From Euperipatoides rowelli (lineage: Eukaryota > Onychophora > Udeonychophora > Euonychophora > Peripatopsidae), in NCBI GenBank assembly GCA_003024985.2, contig PXIH01S0006299.1: a stretch of DNA of 11,908 nucleotides; one strand, 5' to 3'. Below are positions 1 through 7,552 of this stretch, piece after piece. How positions within the stretch are numbered: position 1 is the first letter of the stretch; each line of letters begins with the position of its first letter. Made by a program: the position numbers and the translations under genes. The notes beneath the pieces are model-generated. The model was not told where the DNA came from. It made no database searches and was given only the letters and a program-made list of their open reading frames with translations.

Positions 1-30
1 GTAGAGGCAGAAAGAATGTTCAAATTCCAG
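1..30 (+). CDS. PTPA: PTPA (PP2A phosphatase activator), 3' end of the penultimate coding exon, partial
   Basis: The window opens inside an exon. In the frame that joins the next exon it reads VEAERMFKFQ and ends at CAG|GTAAAA, a good 5' splice donor (GT at 31-32, phase 0). Joined to the exon at 392 it gives RMFKFQVLAKFPVIQHF. This aligns with the RMYKAExLxKFPVIQHF segment near the C terminus of animal PTPA as I remember it. RM-aromatic-K and the following VLxKFPVIQHF are conserved, while VEAE is unlike the usual residues just before RMYK. The left exon boundary lies outside the window; an AG within 1-18 could also be an acceptor, so how far the exon extends is open. Identification rests mainly on the following exon. 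No other gene is plausible. Confidence 0.78.
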
Positions 31-391
31 GTAAAAATGAGAATATTAACCGTATTGTATAACAATAAATCTTTATAATTTTAGTATACAACATTAGTAA
101 TTATGGCAAACAAAACAAAAACCCTATTTAATCTTTAAACACATATCATAACCAACATTTTAATTTGGAAATTAAATTATTTCAAATATACTTCTTAGCA
201 TATTTAAAATTATGACTGCACAATATTATTGTTTAGAACAATATCATGTAAAAAAAATGAATAAACTATCAAATAGCCTATTAGGACTATTAAAATTTCA
301 ACCAACATTTCTATTTACATTACTATGTCATAGNTTTTTTTTGTGTGTGTGTGGTATTAAAATAATTCTTATTATTCATTGTTTGTTTCAG
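31..391 (+). other. PTPA: Last coding intron of PTPA (361 bp, GT-AG, phase 0)
   Basis: The donor is CCAG|GTAAAA at 30/31. The acceptor is TTGTTTGTTTCAG ending at 391, behind a T-rich tract from about 372. The frame 212-391 happens to stay open through the end of the intron, so a simple ORF call would wrongly treat intron as coding. The intron is strongly AT-rich and contains an ambiguous base (N) at 334, followed by a T run and a short (GT)n stretch at about 343-353. The N probably marks an uncertain homopolymer base call. Confidence 0.8.
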
Positions 392-478
392 GTTCTTGCA
401 AAATTTCCAGTTATCCAACATTTTTTATTTGGCTCTCTTTTATCCATAAAACAGTGTGAAAAACCAACACCCAAGTAG
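392..478 (+). CDS. PTPA: PTPA (PP2A phosphatase activator), terminal coding exon with stop codon
   Basis: PTPA is a cytosolic and nuclear peptidyl-prolyl isomerase-like protein. It activates protein phosphatase 2A by helping its catalytic subunit acquire active-site metals and mature before holoenzyme assembly. This exon encodes 28 residues and ends in TAG at 476-478. It begins VLAKFPVIQHFLFGSLLSI; the human protein, from memory, has CLEKFPVIQHFKFGSLLPI here and ends a few residues later. KFPVIQHF and FGSLL are hallmark C-terminal residues. The tail after SLLSI is nine residues (KQCEKPTPK), basic and apparently lineage-specific. The exon starts at 392 because a TTTGTTTCAG acceptor precedes it and the homology starts exactly there. 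It is in phase with exon 1-30. The exon has no frameshift, so an intact gene is more likely than a retrocopy, and the intron argues strongly against a processed pseudogene. Confidence 0.92.
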   Translation, partial: VLAKFPVIQHFLFGSLLSIKQCEKPTPK

Positions 479-622
479 AAAAGAAAAACAAGTTTTTTTT
501 TTAGACAAATGTTTTTTTGTTTTCATTTTGTGAAATAATTAATTAAATACAACTGCCAGTTATTTATTTATTTATATATATTTTTTAGCTGTACAGAATA
601 AAAATACTTTTGGCATAGCAAT
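479..622 (+). other. PTPA: PTPA 3' untranslated region (extent inferred)
   Basis: This AT-rich sequence follows the PTPA stop codon and contains T runs and ATTTATTTATTTATATATA at about 560-580. The end is placed roughly 10-25 bases after the AATAAA at 597-602; the exact cleavage site cannot be read. Later AATAAA hexamers, for example 1365-1370, could support longer transcripts, but they are expected by chance in DNA this rich in A and T. Confidence 0.55.
597..602 (+). promoter_or_regulatory. Probable PTPA polyadenylation signal AATAAA
   Basis: The first canonical hexamer after the stop codon (119 bases downstream) sits in CAGAATAAAAATAC. It is followed by a T/C-rich stretch at about 630-645 (TTTTCTCTTTCTAC) that could be the downstream element. 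Position and context fit, but such hexamers are common in this background. Confidence 0.55.
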
Positions 623-2580
623 AAGCTGTAATTTTCTCTTTCTACAATTCCATTTTAAATGAGAATTTAAAATTTTCCAGGATCAATCAGAATTTGATAA
701 TCACATTTCTCATTAAGCAATAATTAAAAAATATATATTTGTTACAAGATCAATTTAAAATTGTAATACCTTCCCAGAGGAAAAAAAAAGTCAAATATGT
801 GTTATAATTATTCAATATCATTGATTTTTAATTTATAAATTTCTTTAAAATAATTTGAAGCTTGAATTATATTTTATGGGGTTGATTTTTTTTTTGTTTA
901 TTATTCTTTATGTATTATGGAACTTTGTGATTTTAGTCTAAGATCCATGTGAGGAATTATAAAATAATTAGCTTTCAGAGTTAATCTGTTTGATATTACT
1001 AATAGTGCTAATTGGTTATATGTATAGGCCTACTATTGATTTATTTGTAAGATGCCTAAAATATTAAAAAAAAAGTAAACTTAATTTGACTATGCCTAGC
1101 ACCCGCAAAAAAATGGTCAAATCCAAATTGTTTTTAGTCGTGAAAAAATCAGGAGACTTGTTCCATCTTTTAAATTGGGATGTCTGGTAACTTTGTTCAA
1201 TGCTTGACAAATCCTATGCCCGGGCATATAAAATTCTAGTCTGTGCATGCGAAGATTTGCACAAGATGCCGTATTGAAAACATAGCCTACCTGAAGTTCG
1301 TTTTTCATTTAAAATGATTCACGATTTGAATCATGCCAACAATTTCCCTACCTATCTTGTATAAAATAAATTTAATAGCCAAATAGCCTAATTATTGTGG
1401 CGATTGATTTTAATAAAATTCCAAAATTTGTTAGCATATTACTACTACAGTTATTGATGCATGTTTCTTGCTATGTTATAGGCACCATTTAATATCCAGA
1501 ATTCTTAGAAAATTTATTATAAGAAGACAAAAGTGATACTGTAATCAAGAAAAAAAAAAGTAGTAACTCCAACTAATGTTTCAGACATTCCTACAAACAT
1601 ACAGAAGATTCTGAGCTAAATTGAAAATTTTCTGTTTAATTTTTAAAATATCCCTTAATACTTCAAATTCAATTGCAAAAATAATATCTAGCCTATAGAG
1701 GAGTGAAACTATTGGAAAAACAGATTAGTCATCCTTAGTAAATCTTATTAAAGGTATTGGACATTGTTTCAATGAATGATTATTACTGATTTTTTTTTCC
1801 TGGACACTCAACAAAATTAGCTTGCCAGTATTTTTAAATATACTTGTCAAACACTTTGATCATACATTTCAAGAAGATGAAGAAAGGAATATTATTGAAG
1901 AATGAGGTAATTTAAAATAACTTCATAAAATTAAAAAAAAAAAGTATTATAAGTCTATACGGTAATTGCTTAATTCAAAATCAAAGCCTGAAAATATTAA
2001 AAACATTTTGCCGTTTGTTGAACTCATGTCTTGTCTCTCTCCAAGTACAGCAGCTTGTGAGTGAGAATTTTCTTTGATGAATAGGATTAAAACTTGTTCT
2101 AGACATTGTCTTAACACTGACACTTTAAAGTTTAAATGTTGTCTTGGGAATTAGATAGATGGTCCTGAATTGTTAATTTGATCCCTAAGCCTCCTCCATT
2201 AAGCACTGCATGACAAACTAATGGCACAAAACAATTAAGGCATGTCTTAGGCCATGCTATGGAGGGAGCATTATAATTTTATAAATGTGACACAATATGT
2301 TTTACATTGCACTAATTTAAAAAAAAAAAATTTCAATGATAAATATTTCTTAAATTAACATCTTTGGCATTTTGTATTATTTTTAGACCTACTGTAGCCT
2401 ATATTAGATAAATTAATAAAAAACAAACGCCATTTAAAAACTAGTATTTTTCTGTATTCTGGGCATTTGTTTAAAAACATGGGTATCTAAATATTTTAAT
2501 ATGCTCAGCTGGGCTGTAGATTTTTTTAAGATTTGTCAAGCACTGTATAGTTGTATCCAAAATATAAATACAGTGTGGAA
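623..2580. other. AT-rich intergenic DNA, no gene seen
   Basis: The stretch has many stops in all frames and homopolymer runs of 8-10 A or T. The open frame at 1117-1308 on the minus strand resembles no family I know and lacks splice or codon support. A 14-bp perfect palindrome, TATGCCCGGGCATA, lies at 1215-1228. Copies of TAGCCTA or TAGGCCTA occur at 1025, 1283, 1384, 1689 and 2395. Around 2140-2280 the DNA is slightly less AT-rich, without a recognisable element. Confidence 0.6.
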
Positions 2581-2597
2581 ATAAGTATCCAGTGTTG

Positions 2598-2668
2598 ATG
2601 ATCGCCACGGGCCCATTGAAAAAAAAAATTTTGAAAAAAAAAAAAAAAACAATTTTGATTTTTTTTTT
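2598..2668 (-). repeat. SINE-tail-like fragment with A16 and T10 tracts
   Basis: On the minus strand a T-rich tract is followed by TGGGCCCG and then GATCAT (2598-2615). The same words in the same order follow the T15 tract of the SINE at 7553-7851 (TGGGCCCG at 7692-7699, GATCAT at 7710-7715). The likeness suggests a copy of the same 3' tail, but the spacers differ. An A16 run at 2634-2649 faces a T10 run at 2659-2668 and could snap back into a hairpin. No tRNA-like head is visible on the minus strand here. Confidence 0.35.
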
Positions 2669-2699
2669 AAATTTTATTTAGGTAATTAACGGAAAATAA

Positions 2700-2875
2700 A
2701 AGTTATCATGAAAGCATGGCCCTCACATTGAAGGGGTAGATGGGTCTGTAGTCCCATTGCCTCATCCCCCCCATGTTTGAACAAAATACATAAGCAACTA
2801 TATAGTTATGACCAGAATGATAGGATGGGGGACCCGGTAAAGGTAAACCAGGGAACTATATAGGGATGGTAAATG
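2700..2875. other. GC-enriched unclassified block
   Basis: This stretch holds several GC-rich words, including GGCCCTCACATTGAAGGGG, a C7 run at about 2767-2773 and GGGGGACCCGG. It therefore differs from its flanks. ATGGG and CCCAT around 2739-2756 can pair. The word ACTATATAG occurs twice (about 2798 and 2855). No open frame, tRNA promoter or terminal repeats stand out. It is probably part of an old dispersed repeat. Confidence 0.3.
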
Positions 2876-2932
2876 GAAACAAAATGAGCCTACAACTAAA
2901 AAAGAAAAAAAAAGCTTATCAAATTTAAAAAA

Positions 2933-3003
2933 GGCTGGCTATGGCTCTGTGGTCAAGGGCCCTTGACCTCAGCCGCGAGCTCAAAGGGCAGCCTGGCCGA
3001 CAC
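2933..3003 (+). repeat. tRNA-like block, possible SINE head
   Basis: TGGCTCTGTGGTCAAGGG at 2942-2959 is a good match to a Pol III A box of the TGGCnnAGTGGTnAAGG type. About 37 bases later comes AGCTCAAAGGG, a weak B box (consensus GGTTCRANNCC). Bases 2933-2938 can pair, with wobbles, with GCCTGGCC near 2991-2998 as a degraded acceptor stem. The block also contains an 18-bp perfect palindrome at 2951-2968, which no functional tRNA would need. It is most likely a decayed tRNA-derived retroposon and not a working tRNA gene. Confidence 0.35.
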
Positions 3004-3912
3004 TGTAAGTATCCATATGTATTCTGAAATCTAAAAGCATGACTTAGAAATGTATATTATGTTTATTTTCATTATCATTGAAAGAACTTGATCTTATTTT
3101 TGACAATCGACAGTATACTGTATATTTCCTGTGGTATTATTTCAGGAACAATTTGTACTAATAAATTATTTAATATTTTCTTGATTTTATTGTCACTATT
3201 TATAAGCGATGACTCTTAATTTGTGAAGACTTAGGTGTTGTTCGTCAGGGTTGCACTTCTCTCAACTATCCCTATTAATTTAAAATCTTTTTCTTTTCTG
3301 GTAGATATAGACATTCCTTGCCATCTTTAGCATGCTAATAATATCAAGATTATGATCATATTTCTGATTATTTTAACTCTTCAATCTATACTAGCAGCAT
3401 TAATACAAGTAGAGGGTTGCAATCAAAAAGCAACACAGTAGCTAGTAGCACCTTAAATTTTGTTTATTTTTATATTTCTAATATAAAAATTAATTCTAGC
3501 CACTATTTGATAATTGATGCAAAAATATGCAATGCCTTGTTATTGTAGCTCTGCGTCTAACATTACATTAAAAAATATAAAATCATCATTGACCATAAAG
3601 TAGCCTATGATGACAAATATAAAAAGATAACTATAATATCTGTATTTTATTGTAATTAATCACTAGTCTATTAAAATATAATAATTTAATAAGTAAACAT
3701 ATATTAACTAACAGCATAAAAAATATTTAGAAACTTTGATTAATCCGAATGTTTTTAATTATTAGGTTGGGGCCATTACATTGAGCCTGCAAATCAAAAT
3801 TGCAGAACCCATTATAATTACTGTTCTTATAATTGTCTCAGTTTTAGTATATTAAATATGTAACTAGTTAACATTTTCATTCAAAAATTCACTATTATAA
3901 GGTTATTTTAAA
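3004..3912. other. AT-rich intergenic DNA, no gene seen
   Basis: All frames are closed by frequent stops. One TAGCCTA word occurs at 3601. I see no repeat structure, splice-flanked exon or RNA gene here. Confidence 0.6.
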
Positions 3913-3916
3913 TTAA

Positions 3917-3934
3917 CCCTGCAGTAGTCGCGGT
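3917..3934 (+). repeat. Left terminal inverted repeat of the piggyBac-like element
   Basis: CCCTGCAGTAGTCGCGGT directly follows TTAA. The adjacent GTATGTGAGATAC (3933-3945) is a degenerate copy of the GTATCT..AGATAC motif found beside the internal decamers. Confidence 0.88.
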
Positions 3935-4092
3935 ATGTGAGATACACATTGCACCTTTAAAAATTAATTTCTAGCTAATGTGCAGAGCTAGAATATTATC
4001 CATCCAGCTATGTGAATATTTTAAGGACTTCTACAATCATGAAATAAGCCGGTATTTTTAATACCAATACGTGTATCAATTGTATTGATTTT

Positions 4093-4124
4093 GTATCTCT
4101 CAGATACCGCGACTACTGGTGTAA
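4093..4124 (-). repeat. Internal subterminal-type repeat of the piggyBac-like element (copy A)
   Basis: The minus strand reads CACCAGTAGTCGCGG and then GTATCTGAGAGATAC. The 15-bp part at 4093-4107 is a perfect hairpin (GTATCT, ctc, AGATAC). It resembles copy B at 4589-4623 but lies near the left third of the element, about 490 bases from it, so it may be the right end of a shorter ancestral module. Confidence 0.75.
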
Positions 4125-4588
4125 TTTTTTTTTTCGTATTTTCGGGAAGCTTTATTTCAATACTATAAAACATTTAGGAATAAACTTATACATCTTATAA
4201 ATCAGAATTTAATGCCGATTTCAACCATCCAAACCAAAATTTTTTATCTCTAACGACAGAGAAACGGCAAAGGAAAATGTAAAAAGCATTTTGCCCTTAT
4301 TTTGTTTTCCATAGCCGACTTTATTTAAAATATTCGTAAAAAAAAAACTATTCATTGGATTTATTTTTTTTACATAGAAATATGCGCGCTAAAAAAGGAA
4401 CAAAAAGCACTATTGGAGTTTTTCTGTATCTTTTATAGATTATGAAATATTAAAAATAATGTATTATTTGCCCATGCTGTAGTAAAAAACGCCGCTTTTC
4501 CGTAAAATATTCATAAAAAAAAAAATTCCTGATAAAAAAAGAAAGAAAAAGATATATAAAAAGTCTATTTTATCTTGAAATAAACACG

Positions 4589-4623
4589 TTATCTCACAGA
4601 TACACCGCGACTACCAGTGTAAC
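4589..4623 (-). repeat. Right subterminal repeat of the piggyBac-like element (copy B)
   Basis: The minus strand reads GTTACACTGGTAGTCGCGG followed by TGTATCTGTGAGATAA. It carries the same decamer plus near-palindrome arrangement as copy A, and it lies just inside the right terminal repeat. Confidence 0.78.
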
Positions 4624-4629
4624 TTTACG

Positions 4630-4647
4630 ACCGCGACTACCGCAGGG
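4630..4647 (-). repeat. Right terminal inverted repeat of the piggyBac-like element
   Basis: Read inward on the minus strand it is CCCTGCGGTAGTCGCGGT. It differs from the left repeat by one A/G substitution and abuts TTAA at 4648-4651. Confidence 0.88.
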
Positions 4648-4651
4648 TTAA

Positions 4652-5789
4652 AGGATATGATTTATTATGATAAAAAATGGAAAGCAAGTTTTTGGAAAAA
4701 ATTCATTAAACAGGTTCTAATAGCATTATTTATAATTTTTCAGTTGTGCTCCTTAGTTGGCATACCAACTTTTTGTCTATCACTTGCCACTCCAATTTGA
4801 CAAACATTCCTTTAAGCTCTTCCCATCATTTATGTCTAAAAACAAGAAATATTAACTTTTTTTTGTTTTCAATTTGAAGTTGTTGAATCCACATTTTCAG
4901 AAAAACATGAAATGCAAAGGGTTAACCTAGATATTTTATAAACATACAATATGGTACTTCTTTGTACTGTAGACTATGAACAGTCATGAAATTTTTTATT
5001 CTCAAGTGATTTCCCTCAGCCACACTTTTTCAAAGAAAAGAATTTTTAAAAGGAGGATAGAATTTAAAATTCAACATGATTTGAAATTGCTAAGAGAAGA
5101 AAAAGGGGTTGGAAATGAACCAAATCTTTTTGTTTAAAGCAAGCAAAACATGAATACAGTTTTAAAATCACTTAACTCATTTTTATTAAATGCACAGAAA
5201 TTAGATTTTAAAATTTCTGGTTCAATTTTCTTTCATATTGAAGAAAGAATTTAAAATGTTAGAATGCTAGTTCTTCTCTCTCCCCAACATTTTATCCCTT
5301 ATATAAAAATTTTACATTTCAATTCTCTTAATTCATGTAAAAAACAAGGTTGACTCAAAATAATTTGTAAGAAGTGGCATTCATCCTTTTTTTTTAAATT
5401 TTGTGATTAAATATCTCACAACAATAATGTGCAATATCTCTCAATTTAGAATGCAATTCAACTTTAATATAATCTTAAATTTTTGGGGTGTAAAAGTCAC
5501 AATTTTTATCCAGATCCATTGTCATTTCGGATTATACATTATAGAGCAAAATTTGTAGGATTTAACAGTTGTTTAAAAATGCAGAAGGTGAGTAGAATAG
5601 CAGAACATTTAATGTTTGACAATGGATTCATCTGGTTTTTAATAGTACAAGTATCTGATATATAGTTATTGGTTAATCAAGATTAATATCAAAAAATAAA
5701 CTATGGCATGAAAAAGTGCTACCAAGTTTTTATCCTTATTCTAGCGATTAGTAATATTGATAATCTTTCCAATTAAGTCACTGTATATG
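4652..5789. other. AT-rich intergenic DNA, no gene seen
   Basis: The sequence is low in GC and has frequent stops. The open frame at 5483-5665 (+) matches no known family and has no splice context, so it is taken as chance. No repeats with recognisable ends are visible. Confidence 0.6.
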
Positions 5790-6220
5790 ATAGCCTATTT
5801 GGTTAATCTGAAAAGGAGGAATTGAATTTACTGGCATAGGTGTTTGTCTATTTGTAAAAAACAAATTTTGTATATGTACTCGAATTCGTTTGAGAGGAAA
5901 GTGTGCGACGCCATGATAGTGAACCATAGATTTGCCATTTTGTACTGCAAAACTGACCAGGCGCACTTGTTTGGCTAGAATCAAATATTTGTTTTTCAAA
6001 ACGGCACTCTTATTTGGGTTATGTATACATTCTCCTAAACCTTGGATGAGATAAAAATAGGAGGGTGCTTTTGCATGGCACATCTTGAATTTCTTGCAGA
6101 GCGATCAAAAAGTTTGTGTAAGGATGGAGCTAAAGTTTGACGGTGCACCTTACCTAACTTTGTCCGAGAAATAGAGGTGGTGCTCTTATTTGGTGGGGTG
6201 CCCTTCCACACCATTCTATG
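5790..6220. repeat. GC-enriched block of unknown origin, possible old dispersed repeat
   Basis: Composition rises clearly above the flanks from about 5880 to 6220, with CpG words such as GTGTGCGACGCC. The minus strand keeps a 101-residue frame open at 5778-6083, but I recognise no family and see stops just upstream. CTCTTATTTGG occurs twice (6007-6017 and 6183-6193), each time after a GGCA/GGTG-like word. AAGTGTGC near 5899 and GCGCACTT near 5961 are near-inverted, and GGTGCACC at 6142-6149 is palindromic. It could be a transposon relic or a conserved element. An exon cannot be excluded, but the evidence for one is poor. Confidence 0.35.
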
Positions 6221-7290
6221 GCACTTGAATATTGATTAAATGTAATCATAGGTAATACTGTTCAATTAAGTTTTAATTTCTAATATGGAATTGGTTCTTC
6301 CTCCCCAACCCCATTTGATTGGATGCTTTAAAATTTAAATATACTATACTGGTACTACAAATTATTTTAAATGCCAATAGCCTACTTTCCGGCTAAAGTT
6401 ATTTTGGTGAAAATAGGGAGTCGCAACTATTGAAAGTAAAATTTTATACAATAATTTTAAATAAATTCAGAACAGTAACTGGTGTTATGGTGGAAAAAAA
6501 AACCCCTTAAGAATCGAAAATGTATAACCAGATTGATTCTAACCAGAAATTTAAGGCAAAGAGAACAAAGATGAAGTATCAAAGAAAAAAAATAGCAACT
6601 GTTATATAAATATGGAAAAAAAAAAAAAAAAAGGATAAGTATCCTACAAACAGTAACTCAATTATACATATTAATTTACAATAGAAATTTACCTAGGGCA
6701 TTTTCCAAAACTAAACATACACATTTGTTAGTATTTGGGACGAGATCTCTAAGTTCCATATTTATTAAAACAAAAAGTTTAATACGGTACATTTTTTTTT
6801 AAGACAAAGCTACACTATAGTTAAAAAGCTGATTGTTCCAGCCAGATAAACTTAGACTGAGTGGTCTATCTGAAGATAGGCAAAAAAGATTTGAATTCAA
6901 TTGAATTGAATCTGTGTCATTGTTATTCGATAGATTTTTTTCTTTTTGAAAAAGCATATAAGAAAGATTGATTAATGGTAAAGACAATACTAACTATCCA
7001 GTCAGTCAGGATTTGATTTTAAATTGAAGAATCAAAGGGTCGGTTCAGCTGCCAATTTTTTATAAGTTGGAAAAAAAATGTTGAATAGAACTGCAGCCTA
7101 AAGCCTTGTGCTTATAATTGAAGCCAGTAATTCATTGATACGTCACTTGTACAGTAACTCATCAAAATATTTTTTTGTAATCGAGAATGTATGTAAATAA
7201 ACGGAAATGACTTTCCAGTCTAATTATGGACATTTCCATCCTACATTAAATTGTACAATCAAAAGGATTACTAAAATAATTTTAATAACT
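6221..7290. other. AT-rich intergenic DNA, no gene seen
   Basis: This region has an A17 run at 6616-6632 and a perfect 14-bp palindrome, AATTCAATTGAATT, at 6894-6907. TAGCCTA occurs at 6378 and TACGGTA at 6783. The frame at 6799-6987 (-) is AT-biased and unremarkable. No RNA gene or element boundary is seen. Confidence 0.6.
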
Positions 7291-7450
7291 TTGTCAAGGC
7301 ACTGTGTCCGTGTGATTTGGTTACACCCATGGAAGAGCAAAGGCATATACTCTGGGACAGGATCAATACCTGGGAGGAGCCAAATTTGTAAAGTTTTTTT
7401 TCCCAATGGTGTATTCCAACCAGGAAATTTTTCCGAGTACTTTGGCCCGC
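7291..7450 (+). repeat. Degenerate tRNA-derived SINE copy
   Basis: GGATCAATACC at 7360-7370 resembles a Pol III B box. Upstream, TTGTCAAGG at 7291-7299 matches the head of the minus-strand SINE at 9315-9443. The downstream GGAGGAGCCAAATTTGTAAAG corresponds loosely to GGTGGCAATTTTGAAACGG of that copy. A T8 tract follows at 7394-7401. The frames open here on both strands (7207-7455 and 7224-7463) overlap the repeat and are not treated as genes. This is the weakest of the three SINE copies because its A box is poor. Confidence 0.45.
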
Positions 7451-7552
7451 AATAGGATCTCAACCAAACACTGTAATTTCAAGAATGAAGTGATAAATGT
7501 AAAACTCTAGTTTGTCGTCTAATGAAGAATGTAAATAAAATATTGTAAATCG

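Larger units (their letters stand above)
3913..4651. mobile_element. Non-autonomous piggyBac-like DNA transposon (MITE), 731 bp plus TTAA duplications
   Basis: TTAA at 3913-3916 and 4648-4651 flank an element at 3917-4647. Its ends are inverted repeats: CCCTGCAGTAGTCGCGGT on the left (3917-3934) and CCCTGCGGTAGTCGCGGT read inward from the right (4647-4630), 17 of 18 identical. TTAA target sites with CCC-starting termini are the known signature of the piggyBac superfamily. The decamer GTAGTCGCGG occurs four times: 3924-3933 on +, and 4107-4116, 4605-4614 and 4631-4640 on -. Three copies adjoin a near-palindromic GTATCT..AGATAC motif. Such subterminal repeats are typical transposase-binding arrays. 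No transposase frame exists inside, so the element would depend on an autonomous relative. The interior is AT-rich filler. Confidence 0.88.

Noticed and set aside
343-353. (GT)n microsatellite in the PTPA intron
   Set aside because: Only about five units. It is mentioned within the intron and not listed as a separate feature.
212-391. Open frame upstream of the PTPA last exon as coding sequence
   Set aside because: Homology starts exactly at 392 behind a TTTCAG acceptor. The upstream 60 codons are AT-biased, cross an N and a GT repeat, and match nothing in PTPA.
1117-1308. 63-codon minus-strand frame
   Set aside because: No recognisable domain and no splice or promoter support. Length is within chance for this window.
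1862-1906. Micro-exon candidate between TTTCAAG and GAG|GTAATT
   Set aside because: Weak acceptor, only about 30 bases long, lysine-rich translation typical of A-rich DNA, and no homology.
2942-3003. Functional tRNA gene
   Set aside because: The B box is poor, the stems are broken by mismatches and a palindrome, and no clear anticodon arm can be drawn.
5778-6083. 101-codon minus-strand frame as a gene
   Set aside because: No family recognised and an in-frame stop lies just upstream of the ATG. It sits in a GC-enriched block that looks more like a repeat, so it is kept only as a composition feature.
7207-7463. Overlapping frames on both strands (7207-7455 + and 7224-7463 -)
   Set aside because: Both run through a tRNA-derived repeat. 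Locally higher GC removes stops by chance.
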